64,000 nucleotides of DNA from Heterocephalus glaber (GCF_000247695.1 NW_004624730.1:32236333-32300332), one strand, 5' to 3'; shown: positions 12,619-26,149, counted from the stretch's first letter. A program made the numbers and translations. Notes: a model not told the origin generated them from the sequence alone.

Positions 12619-12762
12619 TGCCATGTAAAGCAACAACAAACTAAACTGTGTTAACACCCAAGTAATGAGTGAGAAATCAGGTTTTGTTGTTGCCATGTAA
12701 AGCAACAACAAACTAAACTGTGTTAACACCCAAGTGATGGGTGAAAACCAGGAAATGCATCA
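12619..12762. repeat. Two-copy tandem duplication, 72-bp period
   Basis: Copies begin at 12619 and 12691 with TGCCATGTAAAGCAACAACA. The first roughly 45 bp are identical, differences appear in the next 15-20 bp, and the last part diverges. No known repeat family is recognised. Confidence 0.9.
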
Positions 12763-13019
12763 TATCACAGTTGGCTTTTCAGTGTCCTTACCAAAGATGA
12801 GCAAAATATCTGTTAGCCATGTATTTTTTGATATGTTTTTATAGTTAATATCTATGTAAAGTGTTTTTATACAGCATAGAAAATATTGCACTATGTTCTC
12901 ACTGTTAAGCATATAGCAGTTAAGAAATAGTGTATAGAAATTCAAGGATGTTGAGATTTTCCTTTTTTGGTCATCCATTCTTAGATTGAAAAAGCTATGA
13001 TATTTTATAAAAAGGAATC

Positions 13020-13530
13020 CTGAGAAGATACAGGCCTCAAGGAACTTAATCTACTTAGAAGCTATGTAACTCCAATGGGAGTTAAAACATAAAGGGAAAA
13101 AATAAGCACCAAAAGAGAGATGTATGGAAATGCAGAATGGGAAAAGTTATTGGAAAGTCTTTTAATGAAGAAATATTGGAAGACTTCATGGGTAGGGAGA
13201 AGAAGCTATATATATATGTGTACATGTGTGTGTGTGTGTGTGTATGTGTGTGTGTGTGTGTGTGTGTATGAATTCAGTGATGGACACTGAAAGTAACAAT
13301 GGATTAAGCAAAGGCAAGGAGAACTTATAGTCTTATTTGAGAAGAGTAATATGCAGCAATTTTTATCACATTGTTGGGGACCTTGAATGCCACATAAAAC
13401 AGCATAAATGTGAATTTTAGTCAGTGGAATCCACTAAAGACTTTTGAGGAGAACACTGGTATTTAAAATGGATTGGATAAGCAATACGTGAGAAAAAACA
13501 ACTTTAGGAGGATTGAAGAAAGGGTCTTTT
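13020..13530 (+). repeat. Possible ancient interspersed repeat interrupted by a TG microsatellite
   Basis: Text such as 'aggcctcaaggaacttaatc' and 'ttttgaggagaacactgg' resembles an old mammalian repeat of the kind also suspected at 28.2-28.8 kb and 60.56-60.75 kb. The family is not identified. Confidence 0.35.
13207..13270. repeat. (TA)n/(TG)n microsatellite
   Basis: Alternating purine-pyrimidine run (TATATA, then mostly TGTGTG with two TATG interruptions), about 64 bp. Likely polymorphic. Confidence 0.95.
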
Positions 13531-13689
13531 TATTATTTGACATGTAAGTATTTTCATTGCATAGGAAATTGCAGCATCAACACATATCTGCATTTGAGGA
13601 AATTAAGGCTCACACTTGAGAAGAAGTCTGAAAATTATGAAGCATTTTAGTATATAAAGAACATTGTAAAATCTTAAAGGGCTAAGGTT

Positions 13690-13955
13690 CAGAGTTTGAC
13701 TTTGGCCATCTAGCTTTGTGAAATTATGGAATTTCTCAGATCATCATTGATGATCTATCTGAAAAAAAAGCCTGTCTTATGGAATTGACATAAGGATTAA
13801 ATAAGAAAACATGAATTAAAGCCTCTGATGCATTTCAGAGATTTCATCAATTACTTGACCAAGGTCACACAACTAAGGTTAAATGGAGCCAGAACTCAGA
13901 CCGACATGTTTTGCTGCGAAACCAAGCTCTCTCTCCACTTCATCACTCTGTCTAG
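13690..13955 (+). mobile_element. MIR SINE fragments (two adjacent pieces)
   Basis: The first piece resembles the MIR core ('gactttggccatctagcttt', 'ataaggattaaataagaaaa'). The second, from about 13838, is the MIR segment with 'cttgaccaaggtcacacaac' and 'gagccagaactcagaccgac'. Confidence 0.7.
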
Positions 13956-14875
13956 TGGATCAGAAATGAGGACATGGAGCAGTGCAAGAGTTGCAGAGAA
14001 GAGAAGAAGGATGCAACTGATATCAGGGAGGTAGGATTGTAGGAACTGACAGGGTGCATGCAGCATTGCACTGTGCCTTCCTCATGGATGGTGCCCATTC
14101 TAGAACATGTTATGAACGCACTGTGATGGCAGAGCCACCCACACATTGTGAGCACTGTGCATCTGCACTGCAAAGGCTAACAGTGAACACAGGGCAGTGG
14201 GTCTGCTAGGTCCCTTTCCAGTTCAGTACACATTGGGCTTCTTTATGTAATTCTGGAACTCATGTTTCATTTGTGACAAAGTACAATTTTAAATGTGATA
14301 TTTTCAGATGGGTGGTGATCTTTCTTCTCTGATGAGAATCATCAAGATCTCTTGTGCTCCTCATAAAAGTTACATGAAAAAAAGTCACTTTTTCCAATAA
14401 TTCATGGCATCCGACTATGTTAAAATAGATGATGAAGAACTACTTAATGTGAATAAACTAGAAAAATTGATAGTACACTGGCTTGTAAGGTCAAGGATAG
14501 CAACACTCTCCTCCCACTTCACTCTTCCTATTTTAAGCACCCAACTATGCTTGCATCATTAAAAAATTATCTTTGTACATGAAATCAAGAGATTGTTCAG
14601 TAATATTTCCTCTGTTTTCAAGGTCAAGTTGCAACATATTATATGATAATTTCCTGAACTCCACTCTATTACAAAAGCATGCTGCCTTCACTGCATCATT
14701 GAAAATAATGCATTTCCCACCACTGGGTTGGCTGGTGGAAGTTTCGAATACACTGCAAAGACTACAGATCTAGGAGAAGGGCAGGATGAGCAGAGATTAC
14801 ACAATATCTCCAAAGGCAGAACCCAAGCCAACTGTTAGGCTTTAATTGTTTGTTTATTGTACCTTTGTTTGTTAG
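13956..14875. other. Unassigned stretch
   Basis: No gene or nameable repeat. The frame at 13952-14173 on the minus strand has no recognisable content. Confidence 0.45.
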
Positions 14876-14919
14876 AAAGGAGAGAGACAGAGAGAGAAAG
14901 AGAGAGACAGAGAGAGAGA

Positions 14920-14954
<35 letters not shown>

Positions 14955-14991
14955 ACAGAGAAAGAACATACAGAGAGAGAGAGAGAGAGAC
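14876..14991. repeat. (GA)n / (GAGAGACA)n simple repeat
   Basis: About 116 bp, almost all purine plus occasional C, in imperfect GAGA/GACA units. It produces long artificial frames (Ser-Leu or Arg-Glu repeats) that are not genes. Confidence 0.97.
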
Positions 14992-16836
14992 ATCCAACAG
15001 GAGAGGGGAAAGGGCAAGGTGACCGCATAGTGACCTTCCACTTGTTTATGAGATTGAAGTTTTCACTCTAAGATTAGTACCTCCATTTGGGATTCTCCAT
15101 CAGTCTCTCCATATTTTTCAAAAACTACAAATTAATCAAAGGACTGGAAGTATTGTATAAAGTGTTCTCTTTATCAACCAAACTTGCCTACATGAAAAGA
15201 CTTCAATTTGATGGCATTTTAAAGTTACATCTCTAAACCAAAACAAAAATTCTATGTGTTAAATTCTATAGTAATAATAGGGACACACTTTAACAGTTTT
15301 TTAAAATGAGGCCAGTGAAAAATTCCATTCAGTCTTTAAAAATTGACAGTATCTAAAAACAAACCTAGCATCTTTGTTTTCTCCAAATTTCCCAAAGTGA
15401 AGAACACAAATCCAACCCTTCTTTCCTCAGAAATAGTTCACTTGTAAAATTAGTAAAAGCAAAAGCAGTGTACATTTCATTAACTGTACCTGCAATGCCC
15501 AATTTTAATAGATTATTTCTTGATTACCATTGAGTTTTTAAAATTTCAGATTGATTCAGAGATTTCAGAATATTTAATTTCCATATTTTCTTTAGGATAA
15601 ATAACTAATAATTTACATCTCACTGATCTAATCAAACAATCCTATAATCGTTTATTTGGTTTTTAAGCATTGGCTAGTGTGCTTGAAATCACAGGCTGCT
15701 GTAATAAATTATTTAGACATGTGTGTGTGTATGTGTGTATGTGTGTATATGCACCCACTTTACACTTCATTCTGGCAGCCTTTACTGATCTAACTTGAAA
15801 GGTCATATAATAAGCTATGAAAATAACCTCCATCCCTTTTTTTATCAAAGCTACTTTTTCTTTAGTTTCTAGAACATAGTTCAATTAAGTGAGATTTGAC
15901 AAATCTACCATCAAAAGTCAGATACAAGTAGTTTCAGTGTATAGATTATCCAATGCAAATATGAAATCTCTGCTCTGTGATTTTTCTACTTTATAAGAAA
16001 TAATATCTGTGTTTTAGTCCTTTTAAAAGGACTTTCAAAAAGGAAAATCTACTAACTTAGGCATTTAGTAATACAGTAAACTGCTTCTTGAAATTCACAG
16101 AGAATTAACAGTGTTTTCTTACATGTTGTACACAGTACTGGTCACCATGGACATGCCAATTCAAGGTTATTTAAAAGCAAACAACATGAAAATTTGACAC
16201 AATTCAATGAAGAAAATAAATGATTCCAGAAATACTGTGACAAGTTTGGCATCTTTTAGTGAAAGATTCTTATCATCTGCTTGACTTTGCTTTGAACTTA
16301 TGCAGAATGGCTATCTATATGGTTATATCTATGCATGCATGTCTGATGGCAATTTCTGTATTGTTAAAATTGCTGATCATGATGTATGATCATGAAAACT
16401 CCTGAACTCTATGATTGTAAAAATCCTCCTCAATTCTATTAAACATGAATGAGAAAAAGGTAAAGGGCCAGTTTACCAAATCATGGAGTTAATGTTAATT
16501 AATTAATTTGATTAATATACATTGAGTGCCTAGGAGGAGGTAAACACCTTCTAAATATTAAACATTCAAATATTAATAAGCATTTTTTATAGTCTTCAGA
16601 AGGTAGTCTATGAAGGAAAAGGATATCTGAGATGAAGTATGATAAACACAATAAGAGATGTGTATGAATTGTTATGGGAACACAAGGGATAAATTGATGG
16701 TGTGATGACTGCAAGAGAGGAGAAGGACTTCAAGGATTCCCAAATGAGAAGCCATTAATCTGGACTTTGGTTGTTTGGAATAAGAAAAAAAAAAGAAGGG
16801 TAAAGTGTTCTCAGGAAAAGAATTGGATTTTCTTGC
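14992..16836. other. Unassigned AT-rich stretch with a short TG repeat
   Basis: No gene recognised. A short TGTG/TATG repeat lies near 15720-15751. The remainder is apparently unique or too decayed to name. Confidence 0.45.
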
Positions 16837-18222
16837 CTAAATTCTTTTATTGGTACATTTTAGGTATACAATACGTTTACATTTATCATTGGATGCTTGT
16901 ACCTGTACATGATCTATCTTGGTTCTTATTTTATCCCCATTACCTGTGCCCTTCACCCCCTCCACCCTTCCCTATTCATATAGGCTTTGTTTCCATTTTT
17001 TTCTTTTCTCATAATTTTTCCTTTCCCTCCTTTCCTTTCCCCCTCCCCTCCCACTTCCCCTACCCCTTTGGACCTTTTCTTCCTATTTCAAATTATCAGT
17101 TATTCACTTTAATCATTTTAATCCTTATTTACGCTTTCAGTTTCTCACACCAGAGAAACTATTCAGTATTTACACATGTGTGTCCTATTTATTTCACTGA
17201 AGAGTATGTTCTCAATATGCATCCATTTAGCTTCAAATATCTTTAGTTTCTCATTCTTTATGGCTGAGTAGTATTCCATTTTATAAAAAAACCACATCTT
17301 CTTTATCCAGTTTCCAGATGATGGGCACTTGGGCTGTTTCTAAGCTTTAGCTATAACAAACTGTGCCGCTGTAAACATAGGTGCACATATATCGCTATGG
17401 TATGATTCTTTTGTTTTGGGAAGATCCCCAGCAGGGGAATAGCTGGGTCAAATGGGACCTCTAGTCCTAGTTCTTTGAGGTATCTCCATACTGATTTCCA
17501 CAGTGGTTGCTCCAGTCTACATTCCCACCAGCAGTTGAGCATGGTTCCTTTCTCCCCACACCCCCACTAGCATTTGTGGTTGGTTGATTTCTTGTTAGCA
17601 GCCATTCTTCCTAGGGTAAGGTGGAATCTCAGTGTTGTTTTCATCTGCATCTCTCGAATGACCAGTGATGTTGAACATTTTTTCATATATTTATTTGCTG
17701 CTTTTACTTCTTTGTCTGAGAAATGTCTGTTGATTTCAGATGCCCAGTTTTAGGGGCCAGGGATTTAGCTCAGTGGTTTTGTCGTCTGCTGCGCAAGCAC
17801 AAGGACCCAAGTGCGATCCCTGGTACCCTCTCCCCCCCCCCCAAAAAAAGCTTTTGGGCCGGGGATTTAGCTCAGTGGTTCTGGCTCCTGCCGCGCAAGC
17901 ACCAAGTCCTGAGTTAGATCCCCGGTACCAAAAAAAAAAAAAAAAAGAACAACAGATGCCCATATTTGAATTGGGTCTTTGAATTTGAGGGGTCTGAATT
18001 TTCAGTTCTTTATATATTCTAGACAGTAGTCCTTTGTCTGAGGTACAGCTGCTAAAATTTTTTTCCCAAATTGTACGTTGTCTCTTAGCTCTGTTGGTGG
18101 TTTTTCTTGCAGTGAAGAAGGTTTTTAAAAAGATGAGATCCCAGTTCTTGATTCTTTGTGCTAGTTCCCATGCTACTGAGGTTTTGTTCATAAAGTCTTT
18201 TCTCAGGAAAAGGATTTAATCA
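16837..18222 (-). mobile_element. L1 3' segment (ORF2 C-terminus and 3' UTR), host of two ID SINEs
   Basis: On the minus strand 17542-17351 encodes an ORF2 C-terminal piece ([13 protein letters not shown] visible), and 18191 to about 17970 encodes another (WDLIFLKTFFTARKTTNR and SDKGLLSRIYKELK visible). The 3' UTR lies at 16837-17250 with a long pyrimidine-rich plus strand, as is usual for L1 3' UTRs. ORF2 is interrupted by the ID insertion at 17752-17953 and by stops. It is 5'-truncated and inactive. Confidence 0.92.
17738..17967 (+). mobile_element. Two ID SINEs in tandem, inserted in L1, with shared flanking duplication
   Basis: The first ID runs 17752 to about 17855 with a C-rich tail (TCTCC then a C run, then A7). 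The second runs 17856-17953 and ends in an A-tract. Both have the A-box TAGCTCAGTGG. AGATGCCCAGTTTT at 17738-17751 and AGATGCCCATATTT at 17954-17967 flank the pair, and L1 sequence resumes in register after it. Either a dimeric insertion or one ID that inserted into the tail of the other. Confidence 0.88.
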
Positions 18223-18429
18223 AGACATACTAAGTTTGAGATGCAGCAGGTATTTTTCAATGTGACCAGGGCAGTCATATTAAGGAAGCATAAAAAATCA
18301 GGAAACATTACCATAAACTGCCCCCACCACATACAAGGAGTACATTTTTGCTTTTCTAGGTATTGAATATGTAAAATAGGAAATAAACATTGTCACATAT
18401 GCATTTTAAAAGATAATAGTGCTAATTTC

Positions 18430-18810
18430 TGGAAAAAGCTTACATTCCCAACCACAAATGGATGGATAAAAGAAAATGTGGTATATATACATAGTGGAAT
18501 TTTATTCAGCCATAAAGAAGAATAAATTCATATCATTTACAGAAAAATTAATGATCATGAGGCCATGTGTTAAGAGAAATAAGTCAGACACAGAAAGTAA
18601 AATCTTTCATGGTTTCTTAAATGAGAAATCTAAAATATAAAGAGTAAAATGAGAGATGGTAGGAAACAGAGAGGCAGATGGGACTAGGGAGATGGGGATG
18701 GAGGTCAGGGAAAGGGAAGAGAGGAGATAAAAATAATCAAGATTGTATATATAAATTTCCCCAAATAAATGTAAATATTATGCATCACAAACTTATACCA
18801 ATAAGATAAA
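18430..18810 (+). mobile_element. L1 3' end (ORF2 end and 3' UTR)
   Basis: Reads 'ccaaccacaaatggatggat', 'gtggaattttattcagccat', 'taagagaaataagtcagaca', the typical end of L1 ORF2, then a purine-rich 3' UTR (GGGACTAGGGAGATGGGGAT). Opposite orientation to the L1 immediately before it. Confidence 0.85.
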
Positions 18811-21512
18811 AAAGGAAATATAGATCATTCATGTGTGGAGTCACAAGGTAAGAACCTGGAAGAAGCAGGGAAACTAGTGAGGAGTGACAAGTGCAGGTGA
18901 GTGTCAGTGAGGAGCCTGTACATCCACACGGTGTTAAAAAACAGAGGGAGAAATTGCAGGGCTTTCTTGGTGGCCAACTCTCCATGGTTGGGAAGAAGAG
19001 AGGCAATCATGGATGAATACGGTTTTCAACAACATAGAGATACAAAGTCTTTTCGAGTACAGTTTGTCATTTTTTTCAAAGAAAGTTGGATGAGTAATTG
19101 GAAAAAATAATGAAATTTTGTTTGGGATGGACACAATTCAAACAAAGAGGTATTATTTTTATTCCTGTTTTAAACAAGATTTGATTAAGCCAAAATCTTT
19201 TTTGAAGGAATGGTAACACAAAAATCTCATTCTTATTTAAATTAGAGTTGCAGTTTTAAAGTCGCATAGAGGCTGAGTCTGGAATAAAGATGATGTTAGA
19301 GATTCATTTGGATATTTCTGTAGGAGGCTCACATAAAAGATACTGCCAAACATCAGAATTTTAGAACAAATTTCTAAGAGAGTAAAATGTGGAAACCTAG
19401 CCAGTAGTACACTGTAAATCAAGAACTTTAAACTACAAAGGATGGGTGAAATAAAACCCTGACTTTATAATGCATAAGACATTTCATTCCTGGAGAGAAG
19501 TTTTATGAATGCTATAACATGTAAAAAGACTCAGCATTAAAACTCTATTTAATGTTTTTAAAAATTCACACCATGGAGAAATCTTCTAACTGTAGTTTGA
19601 CTTGCCAAAGTAACAACATTGTCCATGTTTCTCTTTCTGTAATTCTTCCATTCGATCCATCTTTCTAAAAGCTCCAATTCAACCCAGTTTCAGTGTTGAG
19701 TCAGTTATGGGTAAGATATTCTTAGCACCTCAGTCTTTCTGTCTTTAATCTAGCCAGGTTCACACTGCCCACAGCTCTTCCCCCAGAGCTTACCTCTCCC
19801 AGACTGCTCTGCAGCTGAGCAGACACAGATTCAGAAACAAGCATCTCCACAGCGATCATTTGTGGTGCTTGCTGATTCGTGACTCTTTCTGCACCATAAA
19901 ACTACTTCCAAGGAGTGAGTGTCTTATCTAGTTCCTGTCCCGGGTTTTTGTCACTCCCTTTTCTCTGGACTGTAGTGATTCTTCCCCATAGGCAGGAGCT
20001 GTGTGCCTGAATCCTATTTTGGTGTCTAAACTCTAATCTCCTATGAATCAACACCTGGGTAATGACAAACAGCTCCTGCCCACAGATTGTTCCCCCTTGG
20101 ACTCTGCTCAGTGGCCTAGTCAGCTTTGGCTAGATGCCAACTACTTTCTTCAATTGTGCTCAACATATTTGTGCTCTCCCTTCACCTTGCTTGTCACTCC
20201 AAGTGCTTCACCACTGTTAACTCTTACACTTGTGCAGTCTTCTTCACAATTGGATCAGGGATCCAATACAGTTCCAGTTCTGGTTTGCTTATCCTATTTA
20301 CCTTCCTGGGTTTTCTAGGTGAAGACTTTTGTCCTTATTCTACAATCAAAAAGAGGATGGAAGGGGCAGAGATAAAGGGGGGGGAGAGATTTGTCTTTTA
20401 ATAAATTTAAGCATATAATCCACACCTCACAGCCAGATGCCAAAAGCTCCCCGCCAACCACCACCACCATGAACCTTTTGGTTTTACTCAGGATGCAGAG
20501 TAAGCTTTGAGAATACCCAGGCAGTTTCTGTGAATTTGACAACCATTCTCATCAGAAGGGACAAAAACCTTGGTCCATCATCCAGAACATGGCAAGGGCT
20601 GTGGGGTGCAAGGACTCCATGGAAACAGACTATATTTTAAAGATAATACTGGATCTGCTTCTTGGAGGATAGGTCTATTCCACCCAACCTATTTACATAT
20701 CTTCAACTATTGCCTCAGAGACAGCATGTAGAAAAAGTGACAGGGAAGTTGGTGGTGAGACTCACTTACTTCTCAAATTAAGAGACAGGTCTTAATAGAT
20801 CAAAATTGGTATATTTTACTTGCAGGAAGATAATTCACATAGTTTTGCATCTCTTAAGTAAATAAAGATACCTGAAAGCTCTTGGAGAACACTTTGCATT
20901 CTTCTCCCTTCCTCAATTAACAGATAATTTTATCTGACCAATCTGCTAATAGAATGTTCTCTTGGATTGATCTTTGTCTAAATGTGAAAATTGGAATTAT
21001 CAACAAAGTTGAAGGTCCCATTTATTCTCTTTGAATTTCTTTTTAATTATATAATAACACATTAGTGCTATCTATGTGAAAAAATAAAACTTAACTAAGG
21101 CTAAAATGGATTGATCATCTTTATCCTATTCTTTTTGTTACTGTAGACATTTCTTTGAGATTCAGTATATTTCCCCTTCACAAACATTGCACTGTCTATT
21201 TAATACATGATGCAAAGTGCTCCTCAAGAACCACTGGAAAATTAAATGTGTGTTCTTTTAAGATTACTTTAAGTTTACCTTAGATAACCCAGTTTTGTTT
21301 GTTGTGTGATCCTTCCTGGTAATTTTCTTCCATGCAATTCTGTGGGGAAAATGTCAGAAAGGCAGAGGGAGATGAGATGACAGCTCCCAGTGGAGTATTG
21401 TATTTAGATTCTTCTCTAGAAGAAAAAGAATCTGTAGAGGTGATGCCTTTGCTAAGACCTATCCAGAGATAATCTTTGGGTTGACAAAAATCTCAACATG
21501 GCTAATTCATGT
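18811..21512. other. Unassigned stretch, possibly unique sequence
   Basis: About 2.7 kb without a supported gene. The 19.7-20.3 kb part is less AT-rich than its surroundings and contains overlapping 91-codon frames (20043-20318 and 20126-20401) without recognisable domains. It may be unique non-coding DNA. Confidence 0.45.
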
Positions 21513-21960
21513 GTTAGTTTCCTAGGGCTGGCATAACAAGTGCCACAAATTGACTGGCTTAAAATAGCAGTGGTATTTTAGAGGCAGAATTCCAAAATCA
21601 AGGCATTTCTAAGAGTACTCTCTGTGAAATCTGTAGGAGAATTCTTTTCTATTTCCTCCTAGATTCTGGTGGCTTGCTTTCAATCTTTGGTATCCTTTCC
21701 CCTGTAGACTTGTCATTCACACTATCTTCACATGTTCTTCCTGTATCCTCTTTATATTACCTTCCCTCTGTGCACATCTGTTTGTGTTTGAATATCCCCT
21801 CTTTACTAGGGTACTAATCGTATCAGATTGGAGCCCACCCTAATGACCCCAGCTTAACTTGATTACACTTGCATAGACCTTATTTTCAAATAAGGTTACC
21901 CTCTGAAGTACTTGGGGTTAGGATCTCAACTTACATTTTTCTGGAGACAAAACAACACAA
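21513..21960 (-). mobile_element. MLT1-like MaLR LTR
   Basis: The plus strand shows the reversed LTR: 'tgttagtttcctagggctgg', 'acaagtgccacaaattgact', 'ggagcccaccctaatgaccc', 'ttcaaataaggttaccctct'. These blocks match the general MLT1 pattern read in antisense. Old and diverged. Confidence 0.8.
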
Positions 21961-23234
21961 AAGACTAGAAAAACAGATGTTGGTGATTCATTAGGCTATC
22001 AGAAGGCAAACTATTCTTGTTTAATAAGAGAAACCAATGACAAATGGCCTTTCAACTAATAACAAAGAACTGTTTTCCAAAAGAAGGAAGCAATTCTATG
22101 AAGTCTACATGGGCTTAATTGGGATTTTAATGGAATTCTGATCACTTGAAATCTTTATTCAGCATTGGTACCTCAGAAGATTCAATATATTACATTGAAG
22201 AGAAAGTCATTAAGCTAATACCTCTTTTAGAATTCATTACACTGCAAAAAATCACTGTGAAGAGTTATTATTCCATTACTTAGGAAGAGTAACTTGCAAA
22301 GAGCCCAAATATACCTTTTCCATAATGAAGGTCCATTTATTTCCTCCTGAAAGACTAAATCAACTTTAATGATACTATTTCTATTTCAGAAGTTTGTGGT
22401 AACTTATGAAAGAAGTAATTTAGTCTGTGAATTGGTTTCTGACAAATCTATATTTTAGCACCAACTGAATAAAGGGATAAATACACTGGCTTAATCTTTT
22501 GCAGAAGAGCTACAGAGAGAAGTGCTTGATTCTGTGCATTATAAATTTCACTAGCTAGAGATAAAGCATAATTCTCAGATGTAAATATCTATCTCCCTCA
22601 CTTTGGTATTGAGTTTATTATCCAGCAGTCCCAACAGACACATCAGAATATACTCTGAGCACAAGGAATTTCACAGTTTTTTTCTGCAATGCTTTGTTCA
22701 TACTCTTTTATCTAAGGAACTGGGTCACTAGGACCCCACAAACTGATACTATACTGGCCTCTAGTTTACAAGGACTAGATTGCAAATATGCTTTATATTC
22801 ACAATCAAATGGAGGTTTCGGACTCTACTGTAACACTGGCAGATTTCTAAGATCTTTCCAAACCCATTTCCCAGCTTACACACTATGAACCCAAGACTGT
22901 CCTATCATAAATACCAAGTCTTTGTATGGGAAGTCATTCTTATTGGATAAATCTGGGATTGTGTCTCATATGCCTTAAACTTTTAATCATTTTGCTCTCT
23001 TAGACCTCTTGTATTTCTTTCTAAACACATGGCCCATACCCTTAAATTCTCTCCTTAAGCCCTACACACTCATTATTTGTTGAATCACAGCAATAAGGGA
23101 TTCACTCTGTTTGAACATCATTTCTAGGGGAAGATACCTACTGCTTTCCAAAAAGCCAGTTTATAGATGGACTTTGAAACAAAATTCATGGTTATATTTT
23201 AACATTTTTAAGGTTTTCACTGGAAAGCTATGCA
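21961..23234. other. Unassigned AT-rich stretch
   Basis: No gene or nameable repeat. The 64-codon frame at 22694-22888 has no recognisable content. Confidence 0.45.
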
Positions 23235-23600
23235 AAAAGATTTAAAGATATCATATCACAGTGATGCATGCATACCCATGTTTATTGCAGTACAATTCAT
23301 AATAGCTAAATCTTGGAAGCAGCCTATATGCCCATTCATAGATGAATAAAGAAAATGTGATATTTATACATAATGGAGTACTACTCTGCTATAAAGAAGG
23401 AAAACCTTGAGTTATTTGTAGGAAAATGAATGCATCTTAAGGCCATAATGTTAAGTGAAGTAAATCAGACACACAAGCTTAAATATCACATGGTTTCTCT
23501 TATATGAAAAACTTAATACATAAAGTACAAAATAAAAGACGTATAATAGGAAAAAAGAAAGGAAAAAGTTATTGAAATCCAGAACAGAAAATGTATCTAA
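23235..23600 (+). mobile_element. L1 3' end
   Basis: 'catgtttattgcagtacaat', 'aatggagtactactctgcta', 'aatgttaagtgaagtaaatc' are typical of the L1 ORF2 end. It lies in plus orientation, decayed, with a purine-rich tail region. Confidence 0.85.
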
Positions 23601-26049
23601 AAGTGTACCTCGACTTAGTACAAGTGTCTTACATGTTTTCTGTGTGTATTTTTTTTGCCTATTAGACTAATTTTTAACATGTATACATGATAATTAACTT
23701 TATAAAGTTCTATATGATAAATGAATGAATTTAATACTGGCAAAATAAAAGAGGGATGGAGGTAAGAGGAAAAGAAGAATTTTGAGATCTTATCTACTTG
23801 GTTTAGTGAAAAAAAATAGTTCAACTTTGTGCTTTATAATTCCTGAAGCTTCACATAGGAACAAAACACAGGAGTGGTTCCACCAGATGCCAATATGCTA
23901 TGCACACTTTATGTCACCAAATTACCTTTTTACCAGTCAACATGTTCCCTTCATGTCTTGTATTCCATCTCTTCTCATTTCCCCTTGGAGCACAAGATTA
24001 ATAGTACAATAAATAATTCTTTCTCAGTGTTAAAAAGGGAAAGAGTTGTGCATGTTAGATTGCTTTGGGGAGTGCTGCCACAAAAATATTAAGAACTATG
24101 TAGTATTTATATTATCTTAAGCTCTTTCTATAGATTCTAGTACATTGGATTGGGGAAAACAAACTAAACAAATATTATAGTTCCTTATTGAATTTAGTGG
24201 TAATTTTTCCTGGGGAATGGTTATAAATTTCTTTCCTTTTACATTTTACTATAAGGCTTCTTAAGTAGTGGAAAATATCTTATATTTCTCTTCAAATTAA
24301 AAAAAAAAAGCCCAATAAGGGTGATATTACATCGAGAAAACCTGCCTCAGACATTGTGGAAAGGAAGATGTGACTTAGCCTGATACTATACCAAGAACTG
24401 TGTAGAAACTACTGAACCATTCCAATCTATCTGCCATGTAATCACACTTATTGCCCCACAGTGATGATTACTTACTGCTCCCCTGAAATCACATGTAAAT
24501 AACTTATTTAGCTTCATTTCTCTGAGGAATGTGTTGTAGCTTCTCTTACTCTCTTAAAATTCCCATAAGATCCCTATATAATTGTAGCATTGTTCCAAGG
24601 GTTCCTTGTGCTTAGAAAATTGTCATGCCTGACAATTATTCAGCATTCTCAAATGTGAGTTTATATCAGAAGCAATCCTTATAAAACTGATGACTAAATT
24701 GGATGAAGGAGCATTACTTTCACCAGCAGAATCTAGAAGTCTGAAAATCTGGCTTGAAGTTCTCTCAGTAACTGTCACGAATTCTTTCAGATCTGAGGTC
24801 AGTTAATACTTTATAAAAAATAGGGGTCATATATTATTCATTTTCTTAAGTAAAAAAACAAATTATGATACATAAAGTTACTGAAACTTTATAAAAGAAA
24901 TATATAACTGGAAAGTATTCTTATTACAGAGGACTCAGAGTTATACCCCTGTTACTTTCCTTTTATTTGAAAGAATAAGAAGATTGTTAAATGTTATCTT
25001 GTCTATACATTGCATTCTCACGGGCTCAAGAGGACACTGCCTGCAAAAAATGTAGAACAATTTAGTGGAAACATTAAGAGCTAGCTAAAAGGGAATATTA
25101 AAATGCAGAGGATAATCTGACAAAAATGAAATCTTTTATAATAGCATTGTAAAGATTAAAATAATTATAGCACAAGATAGTTTTGTCACACTTTATCATT
25201 CTGTTCTTAACATCTGGAGATATTATGAAGCAGATTTGGTATTGTACTATAATTTCTACCAGCATGTGCTATTATTTCTTCAATCAAACCCGGCAAAGCA
25301 AAGCTCACCCAGGCACACTGTCATTTTCCAACACACGATTTCTTTCGGTTATTTCAAAACAGGTAATTTAATTTAATGGTACTCTAGCACTCTCCTGTGA
25401 CCAGCTGAGCATAACACCTCCAAGCACTTCATGTTTTCATTCTTATAAGTGGACATAATGATACTAATTTGGCAAAGGCATCTATAGTTCTCTGTAATCT
25501 GTCTTGTCTTTACTCAAACTTGCAAATGCTCATCTACCTGAGTTATAAAGTGCTTTCTAGTTAAAATCAAAATATTTCTCTTTCATATGCCTCAAGAGTG
25601 ATGCTTAATAAATACAATGCTGATCACTAAAAATTCAATGTACAGAAAAATACTAGGTAAATGAAAAAAATACTTCTAAGACTTTTAATTAAAATATTTT
25701 AAGTGAATACTAGTACATGTCATAGTAGAGTTGTCATAGAATTGCTTATGTGAATTAAAGATATCCACTATATTTGTAGCTGACCTATTATAGAATGACT
25801 TAACATTGAAGGTACAGAAATTCATTATTTTTGTCAGAGCGCCAAGAATGTTGAAATATGCAGCTTTAGATTAAAAACTTGGTGGATATTCTCAAGCACT
25901 CTATAAATATTCAATGAACTAAAAATGAGCCTCTTTCAACACTCACAAAATATTATTTTTTTCTTTGATTTCTATATAGAATAAAGTCTCAAAGCTTCAA
26001 AAATATCTGCCTCAAAATTTTATCAAATTTTCTAAAGTAAAAAACTTGA
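23601..26049. other. Unassigned AT-rich stretch up to assembly gap
   Basis: About 2.4 kb without recognisable gene or repeat. Confidence 0.45.
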
Positions 26050-26149
26050 NNNNNNNNNNNNNNNNNNNNNNNNNNNNNNNNNNNNNNNNNNNNNNNNNNN
26101 NNNNNNNNNNNNNNNNNNNNNNNNNNNNNNNNNNNNNNNNNNNNNNNNN
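26050..26149. other. Assembly gap (100 N)
   Basis: Exactly 100 undetermined bases, which by convention usually means unknown length. Confidence 1.

Noticed and set aside
14762..15071. Overlapping 68-88 codon frames rich in Ser-Leu or Arg-Glu
   Set aside because: Products of the GA simple repeat.
16767..17246. 159-codon plus-strand frame
   Set aside because: Antisense to an L1 3' UTR pyrimidine-rich tract.
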